Part shown: positions 22,949 through 35,691 of the stretch, piece after piece
How the letters are laid out: every line of letters begins with the position of its first letter
Position numbering within the stretch: the first letter of the stretch is position 1
Source of the DNA: Costus lasius
Taxonomy: Eukaryota; Streptophyta; Magnoliopsida; Zingiberales; Costaceae
Assembly: GCA_027563935.2 (NCBI GenBank)
Contig: JANVAS020000222.1
Coordinates: 2,418,001 to 2,482,000 of the forward strand
DNA length: 64,000 bases
Direction of reading: 5' to 3'
Notes under the pieces: model-generated
Seen by the model: the letters and a program-made list of their open reading frames with translations, nothing else
The model's database searches: none
What the model was told of the DNA's origin: nothing
Translations under genes and position numbers: made by a program

Positions 22949-25007
22949 TCAAAGGCCTGGAGGTTCCTCTAATAAGCTAGCAAGCTCAATCAACAAAGCT
23001 AGCTCAATAAATAACCACTTCAAAAGGGCCCATGCGAAGCCCACTTATCAGGAATAATTTGCCACAAAAGAGGCCCAAGACTATTCCATGCGATCAACAA
23101 GCAATAAAATCAAGATGCAACTATTCTCATCACACAAATCTCGGAGTTCTTTACAGCCAACGCTCATCTCAGCACTTCATCTGGTGCACGCACGCTACAA
23201 ATAAGGAAACGCTACAACGTTCACATGTAGCCAGTAAAGGAAACATCAACGTCTCCCTCGCTCAGCCCACAAGGAAACTACAACGTTCACCCCGCAAACG
23301 TCCGCCTGCAATGTTTGCCGAAGTTTCACCTATATGTATCACTCGCTTGCATCCTTGTAACAGCAGATTTGTAGATTTTGTTGAATGGAAATGGTTTTTC
23401 GTTCTCAATCGGATGTCTCCGATTTTCTTCTCCTCTGAGGCGCTTGTGTCGCCTATCCTTCCCCTCACCTCCTTCTAGGGCTGAGTCCCTCCCTCTTCCC
23501 TTCTTCTCTACAAGTTTCTTCCTCACGAAATCACAAGCTTCTTCCTCACGAAACCAAATCAAACAAACACGTATCCCAGTTTCCAGAATTTCCAGAAACT
23601 CGTCACTTCGCCGCCGATCATCCACCGGCCGGATCTCTACAAGACTTCGGCCACCATCGTCCCTACCCCTGAGCAACCTCCAGCTGCCGGCATCCATCCA
23701 TTTGCCACCTCGATCACCGGAATCGAAACTTCCTTTCGATCCCCTGTTCTCGCCCTGATTCCGCCCTACTTCCGTCTTCCAGCACCGTTATCCTTTGACA
23801 AGCCACCAATCCCTCTCAAACTCTGGCCACCACTTCGCCATCGTCAGAGGGACCTCCAACCGTAACAGGTCCGGTGATCGTGGACCACCGGACGAACGCC
23901 GGCCAACTCTGCTCTGCGCTCGTGTTTCCCTTGCTTCCGCCATGCTCTCGCCTCAGTTCCACCTTTCATCGTCGCCCTGCTCCGTCCGGCCACCATTCGA
24001 CCAGAAACTCCAGCCACCTCTTCGCCATCACCACAGCAACTCCCAACTGTAACAGGTTCGGCGTCCGTGCATAACCGGCCGTCCGGCGAGGAGCCCTGTA
24101 ACTCGAGCACCTTCCCCTGTTCCGACCATACAGCCGCCTCCTTTCTGTAACTTCCCTGTTCCGATTGAAGATCCGTTGCTTCACCCCTGTCAGCGCTCCC
24201 ACGCCACCCTCACCTTCTCCATCACCTCCCGTTGTCAGAATTGCCGATGAACTCTCCAGTTCCAACATCTTCGACCGACCCCGCTTGCCTGTTCAGGGCT
24301 CTGTTTCCTGTTTCTTTGTTTTCTGTTTAGAAGTGATCTGACTAAGTTTCTTGTGGCAGGTTTTTAACATTCACGGACAGGCCTCTACTTCTCATCTTTG
24401 GATCTATCAGATAGATCAGATCCTCCTCTACAACCTGGACGAGTTGCCCCAACTGAAACGACAATGGATCAACCACTGAAGCATAAGAAAATTTCATACC
24501 TGATTAACTCCTGCAAATTAATTTTATAAACTAATCTGATTAGTGTATTTTACGCAGGTACCTTAAGCAAGCGGTGCAACAAAGATCTTGAACTATGGTT
24601 TGATAATCTTGCACTTTCATTTGGACTAGTTGATGCAAGCCCAGGATCAACGGTTTAATCTAGCCGGCATTGCAAAATTTGCAATCTGAAACATTTCTGT
24701 GCAGTTTTAACTTACCGATCTGACTAGCTATATTGGTTGCACTAAATCTATATGCTCGAGTAGGAGTCTACTCTCCATTTTGATACACATGCAAAGAACT
24801 AATTTAGTTCTACAATACAGTTCATTTAGTTTGAATATTGAATGATTGGAACCCCCTCAATGACATTGCCACATTTGCTAAATAATAATTTTCTGAACTC
24901 CTAGAATTTTAGCTGTTTTCATGAATATGCTATTTTCTGAAAATTCAAAAATAAATGACTGAATTTTAATTTAGTAGTTTGTTGCCACACGCTTCCCCCC
25001 TACATCA
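22891..25007 (+). repeat. 3' LTR of element E
   Basis: This is a 2117-base LTR from TGATGGGGGC to CCTACATCA with TGATG/CATCA ends. A C-rich part (about 23400-24300) yields several Ser/Pro/Arg-rich frames on both strands; these are composition effects and none looks like a protein family. Confidence 0.85.
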
Positions 25008-26812
25008 TAATGTCCCTGGAGACAGATTGGATCTGTGCTCGAACTATAGTCCCCAGTCGATGTACCTTGGTGGATATGGGACAGCTATGGTACTTGTGAG
25101 ACTGGTATGTGGGCTGGTTAGGCACGTGGTGCTAGCGCAGACACATGGGTATATCATTGGAGGATATACTGGATAGACCCACTGTGAGGCTATGACTTGG
25201 TGTCATAAGTTATCCTCACAAGTGACAGGAGATGCATTGATCCCTTGACTTGAGGTCATTGATCATTCTATATGGTTAGGGACTTGCTTTGATACAACCT
25301 AATACCTCGCCGTAGTTGGGAGGTCATAACGGTTGTCATTGAGCATGTCACGATCCATATGAGAAGGTCAATGGACAGACAAAGGATTTGCCCCTTCCTT
25401 AGGGAAGTATGATATCCATGGAACTCCTCTATGGTTCTATGACTGAGAGTGTATGGCCATACCCAGGTGAGAACCTGATTTAGTCATAGCCATGTGATTG
25501 GGTGAAAACAAGTGGTGACACACTTGTCCAATCGGATATCAGTTCGGCAAAGAGACTGTAATGCATCTGTACCTAGTTGCGATGATGGGGATGTCGATGT
25601 CGATATCCATTCTAATGACCTGGGTAGCAGCGATGCACTACTAGGTGCCACTCACTGCTTGTGGTGACCTTTGGTCAGCACTGCCAGCGTCAGAGGAACC
25701 TACAGGGTCGCACACCTTGATACTTGAGTTCTCGTATTGATCGGGAAGCCTTATGATCGAGTTATTGGATAACTCGGATCTAATTGGGAGATTTCATCAG
25801 CGCCAATGGGCCTGATGATATGGAAGAATGTTATTGAAGCCAAACTTTATTTTTGGCAGGTTGACCCGTATTTGACCATGATTGGTCACATGTGGATTAG
25901 GGTTGCATTGGATTGGATCCAAGTGCTTAATCAACCCATGTAATGGAGTTTGGGCTAGCTCATTATCCAATAACAAGTTCTCATGAAGAGATAAGAGGCT
26001 AAAAGGGTATAATGGGGAGAAGCCCAACCTCATTGGCGCCTAAGGGGTATAATGGGGTTTGGGTGGCAAAATTGCTTCATTAAGGAAGCAATTGGCGCCT
26101 AGCCCTTCTCCCTTGATGGTATGAATGCCTCTAAGTCATGTCTTGGGCTGATATGGTACTTGGGCAATTATGGATAGGTTGAATGGAGTTTATGGTAAAG
26201 TCTTGGAGACTTTCCTTGTCTCAAACCTCCTCATCCTAGCCCTACACTTGTCATGATCTTGGCCCTTCCCTTAACCGCCTCTTGCCCTATAAATGTGACC
26301 CTAGCCGCCCCTCTTATAATGATCGATCCTTGGAGGCGTGAACACAAGAAGAAGGGCGAGAGCTAGGAGCAAGGGCGCAACTTCCTCTTCCTTCTTCCAT
26401 AGCCGCAAGCTTCTTCCTCCTTTCCTATTGGCGCAAGGAGCTTTGGTGCTTGGCGGCTTGAACTTGGTTGCTTCTTCTCTTGGCGCATCCTTTCCTCTTG
26501 GTGGTGCAAGTGAAGTGGAGCATCTCCTTAAGGCTTGGATCTTCTTCCCGAGGCTAGCACCGGGCGTGGAAGAAGAGAACTCAAGAGATCCGTGTGTGTG
26601 ACTGCAGAGGCCGCACACTTGGGCGCCTACATCGGCATCACTGCAAACCGCTCTTAAGGTATTTCCTAACTCATCGTGTCGACTCTCTTGCTTGCGATCT
26701 TCACTGGGTTTTTGGGACCGGCCTGTTTCGGGGACATTCTTCCGCTATGTAATGTATGTATGTATGTCTATGACTCTGAAAAATTGTAAAATGTCCCCGG
26801 GGTTTCCCAACA
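25008..26812 (+). repeat. 5' LTR of element D, truncated at its start
   Basis: This aligns with 32538-34344 (two-base indel near 26600). It ends GGTTTCCCAACA, followed by the PBS. The missing 128 bases are expected left of the window. Confidence 0.92.
26287..26294 (+). promoter_or_regulatory. likely TATA box of element D 5' LTR
   Basis: CTATAAAT sits in a C-rich context about 520 bases before the LTR end and is conserved at 33817-33824 in the partner LTR. Position and sequence fit the core promoter that would drive the element RNA. There is no direct evidence of transcription. Confidence 0.5.
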
Positions 26813-26813
26813 G

Positions 26814-26825
26814 TGGTATCAGAGG
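26814..26825 (+). other. primer binding site of element D
   Basis: TGGTATCAGAGG lies one base after the LTR end, complementary to initiator tRNA-Met. Confidence 0.88.
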
Positions 26826-28468
26826 GACTTGCAAGACTCGAACGATATTTTATGCTTTTCTTTCATGCTCACATGCCATATCTCTATTTTCGTAAATAGC
26901 ATGATGCATGGCGAACGATTTTTTCTAAGTAGGAAAAATTAGGGTTTCTTGTTTCTATCATCCTCTCAATCTCTTTTGGATTTTTGGACTATTTTTCTTG
27001 TTTGATTTAAAGATTAAAGGCGCACGTAATTTTGTCAAGTAGGACGGGCATTGTGTCTTCGGACTGGTCAAGTCTCTTGATCTGACAAAATTGCCAGCCG
27101 AAAGGATCTCTGAAATCATCATGAAAAATAAATCGCAATTAACCAAAAGATTTTTGAGAAGAAGATGAGAAAAAGAGACTAGTTTTATGAAAAAGTAAAA
27201 TTTCAGATTTTATGTTTTTCATGAGCATGTAGAATTGCATGAGTAAATACCTTGATTGTGCATGATGTTGTGATCATTAGTCAAGCCCCCCTTTGCGTGC
27301 CTGTGATGTATCCTCGTGAGGCCTGCATGCCGCTTTTCTTTTTGCTTTTAACTAAGAAGAAGATTAGGGTGGCGCATGTACTTGGAACTTGGCGTATGCA
27401 TACCTTGGATGGTGGCGCAACAAGCATCAAAGGAAGAGGCGCAAGCTTGCTTGATGGCGTAAGTTAGGCATGGCCGAACCCTTGGGTTTGAGAGCTAGCT
27501 AACTTGGCTTCTTGCATTGTGGCGCATTCTCATTGGAGGAAGACCATGGCATTGGCCGAACCCTTGGGGTCTACCCTTAGGGTTTGAGAGCTAAACCATG
27601 TGAAAAGGACCTTGGAGCCAACCTTGAAGACCAAGATAGAGGGCGGCTAGGATAGGTCTATCTTAGGGGCTTGAGTCCTATGTCAAGAGTTGAACCTCCT
27701 TTTGGCATGGGATGGTTCAATGTCTTGAAAGGGCTTTGATCACATCATCTTTTACTGTTTTCCTTATCTGCTAAAAGCATGCCTGTGATGTTTTATCGTT
27801 ATGTTATCACTATAGGATTGCATGCCTGTATTGTTAGACATAAGATAAAACTGATGAGACCTTAAAAACCCTCATAATAAAATATCAAGCCTAGTAGCCT
27901 TCTAACGCATAGCCCTCACTAAGCTATCAATCAGTGGAGTTGTGAACTGGTTCCCACCCTCGTGGGACACACCCACTTATCTTTAGAAAGTGCGTGGTGA
28001 CAATGGTTTCCCCAGTCCAGTTTTTAACCTGGGCGTGCCTTCGCAAGGAAACTCATTGGCCCTAGGCATAACGGTTAGGAATGGACTTGACTAGAAGTTC
28101 ACATGTACTGGGCACATGGTGAAAGTCTAGAGGCATCTTTGAGAGGTTAGGGTTTCATGTTGTATCCAGCCCTCGCTGGACATGAAATGCCCAGACTGTC
28201 TCAACAAGGGGAGTTGCTTGGAGCAACCGCCCGGTGCGCCCACCTTAAGAAACATGGGTTACTTTGTGCATCTCATCCCACCCTCGTGGGACGCGAAGCC
28301 TCATGTGAAATAAGGGTCCCATCTCACTAGGAAGTCTTAAACTTCCCGATTGACTTTGTGGGTTGTCAATTCGAATTTAAAATAGTGGGAGCAGTAATCA
28401 TTTAAAACAAGTCCAGTTTAAATGATTCAAAGTAGTACTAATCTGTTTTTCTTGGGTGTTGTAGAATA
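26826..28468 (+). other. leader of element D
   Basis: This 1.6-kb non-coding leader is clearly related to the copia-3 leader (58064-58237 and 60229-61560 in reverse). Shared blocks include the GGTTGTCAATTCG stretch before gag and the CATCCCACCCTCGTGGGACG stretch. No protein frame is supported. Confidence 0.8.
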
Positions 28469-31400
28469 ATGGCTACGAACACTGGCGGATTATCACTGCG
28501 ATCACTCCTTGATAAGGATAAGTTTGTTGGGACTAACTTTATGGACTGGCATCGGAACTTGAGGATAGTCCTCAAGCTCGAGAAGAAGCTGTATGTCCTT
28601 GAACAGGCTCTTCCTGCGGCTCCTCCGCCTAATGCCCGAACGGCAGACAGAGATGCTTATAGAAAGTATCAAGATGACTCTTTGGAGGTTGCATGTCTTA
28701 TGCTAGCCAGCATGGCACCTGAACTGCAGGTGCAATATGAGGAGCAGAACGCTTTTCAGATGATCACTCATCTGAAACAGATGTTCGAGGCGCAGGCTAG
28801 AACTGAGAGATTTGACACCGCCAAAGCAGTCTTTCGGTGTAAGTTGTCTGAGGGTGCACTAGTGAGACCCCATGTTCTCAAACTCATTGGGAATGTGGAT
28901 CATCTCAGGAGACTGGGACATGCCATAGACAACTAGCTGGTTGTGGATCTTATTTTGCATTCCCTGCCCCCTAGCTTCAGTCCGTTTATTATTAATTTCA
29001 GCATGAACCGGATTGAGTGCACACGGGAGGAATTGATGAATATGCTCCAAACAGCCGCGCGAGAGATGGGTAAGACCAAACCCAATTTTGTTCTTTTGGT
29101 CCCTGCGACCAAGAAGATAAAGAAGAAGGGTAAGGCACGTGCTAAGAGCAGTGCCAGAGGTCCTACCAAGGCACTGAAGAAAAAGGTGAAGAAGTCAAAG
29201 GACCAGAGGTGTTTTCACTGTGGCGAGCAGGGTCACTGGAGAAGGGACTGCAAGCAGCTTCATAATGAGGAGAAGAAAGGCTTGGCCTTAACTTCTAGCT
29301 CAGGTATCTATGTTACAGAAGTCAATCTTTCTACTTCTATGTCATGGGTATTGGATACCGCATGTGGGGCTCATATTTATACAAATATGCAGGGGCTCAG
29401 GAAAAGTAGATTGGTGCGGCCTAGAGAGATTGACCTACACGTTGGAAACGGGGCACAGGTTGCTGCTATTGCTGTAGGCTTTTTGACTCTCTCCTTGCCT
29501 TCTGGATTTCAATTAGAACTAGATAATTGCTTTTGTGTACCTTCACTTACTAAGAACATTGTATCCATTCCTTGCATAGCAAAGAAGGGATTTAAGTTTG
29601 AAATAAATAAGAACTCTTGTTCTTTTTCATTTGCAATATGTTCTATGGGAAGGGTACTTTGTGCAATGGTCTATATATCTTGGATATGGAAAGTTCTATT
29701 TGTAACATAAGTAATAAAAGGACCAAACTGAATGGTTCAGTTGGTGCTTTCCTATGGCACTGTCGATTAGCCCATATAAACAAGAATCGCATCCAACAAC
29801 TCCATGCAAATGGATTGTTAGATTCAAGTTCCTTGGAGGAATTTGATACTTGTGATCCTTGTTTATTAGGGAAAATGACAAAGGCGCCCTTCACCAAGAT
29901 TGGTGAGAGGACAGGAGGTTTATTGGATCTCATACATACTGATGTGTGTGGGCCTTTCAATAAACAAGCCAGGGGAGGGTACAACTACTTCATTACCTTC
30001 ACTGATGACTTCAGTAGGTATGGTTATGTCTACTTAATGAGACATAAATCTGAATCTTTTGAGAAATTCAAAGAGTTCAAGAATGAAGTAGAGAACCAAC
30101 TTGGAAGATCCATTAAAGCTCTTCGATCAGATTGAGGTGGAGAGTACCTGAGCGGTGAGTTCTTTGACTATCTGAGAGAGTATGGGATCACATCCCAACT
30201 CACTCCTCCTGGAACACCTCAATGGAATGGTGTGTCTGAAAGGAGAAATCCAACTTTATTGGATATGGTTCGATCCATGATGAGTCATGCAACTCTACCT
30301 CCATCATTCTGGGGGCATGCACTAGAGACAGCTTCTCTAATACTGAACAACGTTCCATCTAAGAGTGTCTCCAAAATACCATACGAGATGTGGAGTGGGA
30401 AACACCCTAATCTCACTTTTATCAAGATCTGGGGATGTGAGGCTTATGTCAAACGTCAGGATTCTAGTAAGCTAGAACCTAGATCTGATAAATGTGTGTT
30501 TGTGGGGTATCCTAAAGAAACTAAAGGATACTACTTCTATGTCCCAACCAAGAATAAAGTTTTTGTTGCTCGGGGTGCTGTCTTTCTAGAGAAAGAATTT
30601 CTCATGAAAGAAGTTAGTGGGAGGAAGTTTGACTTGGATGAGGTCCAAGTGCAAGCACAAGACAAAGAGATGGAATCTGAGCCACCTACACCGGTTGCTA
30701 GCCAACCTGAGGCTCAGACACAGGTCCCGCGTAGATCTGGGAGAATTCGTCGTGCACCTGAAAGGTACGGGTCGCTGCCGACCCAACACGATGGGATCTT
30801 CATCATTGAGGATGAACCCAGAACCTATGATGAGGCGGTCAGTGGACCGGACTCTGAGAGATGGCTTGACGCCATGCGATCCGAGATGGATTCCATGTCG
30901 GCTAACCAAGTCTGGGATTTGGTTGAGCTGCCTGATGGGGTAAAACCCATAGGGTGTAAATGGGTCTTCAAGAGGAAGACAGACATGGATGGCAATATAG
31001 TTACCTATAAGGGTAGACTAGTGGCTAAAGGATTTAAACAAGTCCACGGGGTGGACTATGATGAAACCTTCTCGCCAGTTGCCATGATCAAATCCATTCG
31101 GATTCTGCTTGCTATAGCTGCATATCATGGCTATGAGATATGGCAGATGGATGTGAAGACAACGTTCCTTAACGGGAAGCTGACTGAGGATGTGTATATG
31201 TCACAACCTGATGGCTTCATCCATCCTGCAGAGGCTAATAAGGTCTGCAGGCTAAAGAGATCCATTTATGGATTAAAGCAAGCATCTCGAAGTTGGAATC
31301 TTCGATTTGATGAAGCCGTGAGAGATTATGGCTTTATCAAAAGCGAAGATGACACCTGTGTATACAGAAAATTCAGTGGGAGCTTGGTGATTTTTCTGGT

Positions 31401-32388
31401 CTTATATGTTGATGACATACTGCTCATCGGAAACGACATCCCTAGTCTTCAAGCTGTGAAGACATGGTTAGGGAAGTGTTTTGAGATGAAAGACTTAGGG
31501 GAGGCCGCCTATATTTTAGGCGTAAGGATCTACCGGGATAGATCCAAGAGGCTCCTGGCCCTTAGTCAGAGTACCTACATTGATAAGGTACTGGAGAGGT
31601 TCAACATGGAGCAATCCAAGAAAGGATACCTTCCAGTAAGACATGGCCTTACTCTCTCAAAGAGCCAGTGTCCTACAACACAGGCTGAGAGGGATGACAT
31701 GAGTCGAATTCCTTATGCTTCGGCAGTAGGATCGATCATGTATGCAATGTTGTGTACTAGACCAGATGTGGCATATGCTGTAAGCAAAACCAGCCGATAC
31801 CAATCCAATCCAGGTCTGCAGCACTGGGTGGCTGTAAAGAACATCCTAAAGTATCTGAGAAGAACTAAGGATTTGTTCTTGGTCTATGGGGGACAGGAAG
31901 AGCTCAGTATGCAGGGCTATACAGATGCATCGTTCCAGTCTGACCCTGACGACTTTAGATCGCAGGCCGGCTATGTGTTCAAGATAAATGGAGGCGCTGT
32001 ATGCTGGAAGAGCTTCATGCAATCCACCATAGCAGATTCTACAACCGAGGTAGAGTATGTGGCAGCTTCTGAGGCAGCCAAGGAAGCCGTTTGGATAAGG
32101 AAGTTCTTATGTGATCTTCAGGTGGTCCCTAGTGCAATGGATGCCATTGAACTCTACTGTGACAACAATGGAGCAATTGCACAAGCAAAGGAACCACGGT
32201 CTCATCAAAGATCCAAACACATACTCAGAAGATTTCACCTGATCAGAGAGATCATTGACAGAGGTGATGTCAAGATTAGCAGAGTTGACACAGAGAACAA
32301 TCTGGCTGGCCCATTGACCAAGGCTTTGGCGCAGCAGAAGCATGATGGTCACGCTAGAGATATGGGGTTGAGATTCCTCAACTTCTAG
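28469..32388 (+). pseudogene. Gag-Pol relic of element D
   Basis: This copia polyprotein relic has the same domain order and close similarity to A and B. Gag begins MATNTGG and runs to a TAG at 28934-28936 where A and B have CAG (Gln). It continues in phase through the zinc knuckle (CX2CX4HX4C) and protease LDTA. A frameshift near 29617-29640 moves the frame. Integrase is then cut by TGA at 30133-30135, a CGA (Arg) in A and B, one codon after its second catalytic Asp. From 30136 the frame is open through the catalytic Glu, reverse transcriptase (YVDD, 31405-31416) and RNase H to the stop at 32388. Two stops and one frameshift make it inactive as written, but most of pol is preserved. Confidence 0.94.
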
Positions 32389-32396
32389 GTCTTAGT

Positions 32397-32408
32397 GCAA
32401 GTGGGAGA
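32397..32408 (+). other. polypurine tract of element D
   Basis: GCAAGTGGGAGA stands one base before the TGTTGGTG start of the 3' LTR. Confidence 0.78.
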
Positions 32409-32409
32409 T

Positions 32410-34344
32410 TGTTGGTGTATATGCCCTAAGACCTAGTTTTGGTCCATTTATGTACTACTTGTCTTTGATATTTATATATCATTCTGGCATTGTCGTTATC
32501 TATGTTTGTTTACATCTGCGCATATGTACTAACATGATAATGTCCCTGGAGACAGATTGGATCTGTGCTCGAACTATAGTTCCCAGTCGATGTACCTTAG
32601 TGGATATGGGACAGCTATGGTACTTGTGAGACTGGTATGTAGGCTGGTTAGGCATGTGGTGCTAACACAGACACATGGGTATATCATTGGAGGATATACT
32701 GGATAGACCCACTGTAAGGCTATGACTTGGTGTCATAAGTTATCCTCACAAGTGACAGGAGATGCATTGATCCCTTGACTTGAGGTCATTGATCATTCTA
32801 TATGGTTAGGGACTTGCTTTGATACAACCTAACACCTCGCCGTAGTTGGGAGGTCATACCGGTTGTCATTGAGCATGTCACGATCCATATGAGAAGGTCA
32901 ATGGACAGACAAAGGATTTGCCCCTTCCTTAGGGAAGTATGATATCCATGGAACTCCTCTATGGTCCTATGACTGAGAGTGTATGGCCATACCCAGGTGA
33001 GAACCGAATTTAGTCATAGCCATGTGATTGGGTGAAAACAAGTGGTGACACACTTGTCCAATCGGATATCAGTTCGGCAAAGAGACTATAATGCATCTGT
33101 ACCTAGTTGCGATGATGGGGATGTCGATGTCGATATCCATTCTAATGACCTGGGTAGCAGCGATGCACTACTAGGTGCCACTCACTGCTTGTGGTGACCT
33201 TTGGTCAGCACTGCCAGCGTCAGAGGAACATACAGGGTCGCACACCTTGATACTTGAGTTCTCGTATTGATCGGGAAGCCTTATGATCGAGTTATTGGAT
33301 AACTCGGATCTAATTGGGAGATTTCATCAGCGCCAATGGGCCTGATGATATGGAAGAATGTTATTGAAGCCAAACTTCATTTTTGGCAGGTTGACCCGTA
33401 TTTGACCATGATTGGTCACATGTGGATTAGGGTTGCATTGGATTGGATCCAAGTGCTTAATCAACCCATGTAATGGAGTTTGGGCTAGCTCATTATCCAA
33501 TAACAAGTTCTCATGAAGAGATAAGAGGCTAAAAGGGTATAATGGGGAGAAGCCCAACCTCATTGGCGCCTAAGGGGTATAATGGGGTTTGGGTGGCAAA
33601 ATTGCTTCATTAAGGAAGCAATTGGCGCCTAGCCCTTCTCCCTTGACGGTATGAATGCCTCTAAGTCATGTCTTGGGCTGATATGGTACTTGGGCAATTA
33701 TGGATAGGTTGAATGGAGTTTATGGTAAAGTCTTGGAGACTTTCCTTGTCTCAAACCTCCTCATCCTAGCCCTACACTTGTCATGATCTTGGCCCTTCCC
33801 TTAACCGCCTCTTGCCCTATAAATGTGACCCTAGCTGCCCCTCTTATAATGATCGATCCTTGGAGGCGTGAACACAAGAAGAAGGGCGAGAGCTAGGAGC
33901 AAGGGCGCAACTTCCTCTTCCTTCTTCCATAGCCGCAAGCTTCTTCCTCCTTTCCTATTGGCGCAAGGAGCTTTGGTGCTTGGCGGCTTGAACTTGGTTG
34001 CTTCTTCTCTTGGCGCATCCTTTCCTCTTGGTGGCGCAAGTGAAGTGGAGCATCTCCTTAAGGCTTGGATCTTCTTCCCGAGGCTAGCACCGGGCGTGGA
34101 AGAAGAGAACTCAAGAGATCCGTGTGTGTGAGACTGCAGAGGGCGCACACTTGAGCGCCTACATCGGCATCACTCCAAACCGCTCTTAAGGTATTTCCTA
34201 ACTCATCGTGTCGACTCTCTTGCTTGTGATCTTCACTGGGTTTTTGGGACCGGCCTGTTTCGGGGACATTCTTCCGCTGTGCAATGTATGTATGTATGTC
34301 TATGACTCTGAAAAATTGTAAAATGTCCCCGGGGTTTCCCAACA
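32410..34344 (+). repeat. 3' LTR of element D
   Basis: This complete 1935-base LTR runs TGTTGGTGTATATG to GTTTCCCAACA. A CTATAAAT box lies at 33817-33824. The next base begins a partial LTR of the 1.6-kb TGATGTAGG family. Confidence 0.93.
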
Positions 34345-35691
34345 AGATCCGTACAGGTCACGGATTTTAATACAAAATAAAGGTGATCAAAGGGGAGGTT
34401 AAGCCTCACAAGTTCATTTGCTAATCCTAAGTTATCTAGAGGGAGAGGGGGGGGGGGGGGAGAAAGGAGGGAAGCGCCCCTCCTAAATCCACACCAAGCG
34501 CAAGCTACAAAGTTAGAAAACCAAGGATTAGTGTAGGGAAATGTTCTTTAAGCAAAGGGAAGAAGCCAGAGAAAGAAACTTAACCGCATTGGAGGACTTC
34601 ATGTTGCCGAAAGTGATGACTTCTTCTTCTTGCTCCAAACCGAGGGTGAAGGAAGGCCCCCTTGAAGTTGTGCACTCAAGGGAAGGAAGAACCTTCTTAG
34701 GGGCTCGGTGGAAGAGTTGAGAAAGGATGGGAAAATCGGCTATGGAAGAGCTCTAACACAATTACTTAACCTAGGAAACTATTAGACAATATTATTTCAT
34801 CAAAAGGTAGTCGAAATACAAGGTGGAGACTATGTTTTTATAGGCGAGATGGGGCTAGGGCAGGATAGTCATTAGCTTCCATGCGCCTATTACAAAGATG
34901 GATAGGATTTGAATTGCAAAATCAAGAGGATGTTGGCGCAAATCCTCTTTGGGAGCTTCCTTCTTTGGTGATCTTCTTTTGGTAACTCTTTAAATGCTTG
35001 GGCTGGTGAGAAAGGTGTCTTCTTTATCCTTTGGCGAGATGCTTGTTGGCGCATGGATAAGGGATTCAAAATTTGAATCCTTTCCATGAGAGCATGGGCG
35101 GCAACAAGAGATGGTAACTTCTCATAAATGTCTTCATAAATGCCCTCCTTTAATTGTGGATCTTGATGGATAATTCCTTTGATTTTGGATCTTAATGGAT
35201 GAGGGATTTGAATTTATTCCTTGTTTGGACTAGTGGTTGGCGCATATCTCTTGGATGGATGATGAGGTGGCTGATTGCTCTATTGGAGAAGCGGCCAACA
35301 AATATAGCAAGTGAGTTATTGCATGGCTTGAAGTGAGCTTGGGCTTTGAAGTCTTCTTTTCCTTTTCTGGAGCTGAACTTGATGAGTTGACCTTGAGTAA
35401 CATTGAGCTGGAACTTGAGCTGCTCCTTACTTGAATGACCTACCAAAATGATCCTAATGCATGCATGCACTACCCTACTATGATGCAAGAGTACATAAAA
35501 GTTTCATGAATTACAATGCACTACCTACTACAAGTGGACTTGCCATAAATGGCTACATGATGCATGGTTTTATTGAAAAGGAAATTACCCTAAATGCAAT
35601 GCAAGAAATGGGACTCTAAGGGAACCCATATCGAATAGGTACCCTACGAGTCCGAGCAGATCTCCTAAGAGCAGGGCTACTGCCTCCATCA
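34345..35691. repeat. LTR of the TGATGTAGG family, right-hand part
   Basis: This aligns with 14547-15858 of the solo LTR in element C and ends CTCCATCA. The first 295 bases are displaced by element D. It is more diverged than the copy at 14252 and contains a G run near 34448-34460. It is inserted in the left LTR of the Athila-like element, so it is either a solo LTR or the right LTR of an element whose remainder is outside the window. Confidence 0.82.

Larger units (their letters stand above)
19744..25007 (+). mobile_element. Non-autonomous LTR retrotransposon E
   Basis: It has a 5' LTR remnant (19744-20603), iMet-type PBS, a short 2.3-kb internal region and a full 2117-base 3' LTR (22891-25007). 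The two LTRs match over 860 bases with about eleven substitutions by eye. The internal region encodes a retropepsin-like domain and a Pro/Glu-rich region but no reverse transcriptase, RNase H or integrase. It would therefore need enzymes from another element, as LARD-type elements do. Element C interrupts its 5' LTR, and E interrupts the 5' LTR of copia-D; the expected right-hand duplication is TAATG (25008-25012). Confidence 0.85.
25008..34344 (+). mobile_element. Ty1/copia element D (Angela-related, second family), defective
   Basis: It has a 5' LTR (25008-26812, lacking its first 128 bases), PBS, 1.6-kb leader, broken Gag-Pol, PPT and full 3' LTR (32410-34344). The two LTRs differ at about two dozen positions over 1.8 kb by eye, mostly transitions. 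Element E interrupts its 5' LTR on the left. On the right it abuts the middle of a TGATG...CATCA LTR with expected duplication AGATC (34345-34349). Confidence 0.92.

Noticed and set aside
23032..24268. Overlapping Ser/Pro/Arg-rich frames of 85-148 codons on both strands
   Set aside because: They lie in the C-rich part of the LTR of element E; overlap on both strands and low complexity point to composition, not coding.
34345..35691. A separate host gene or novel repeat between element D and the Athila LTR
   Set aside because: It aligns with the 3' part of the solo LTR at 14547-15858 and ends in the same CTCCATCA.
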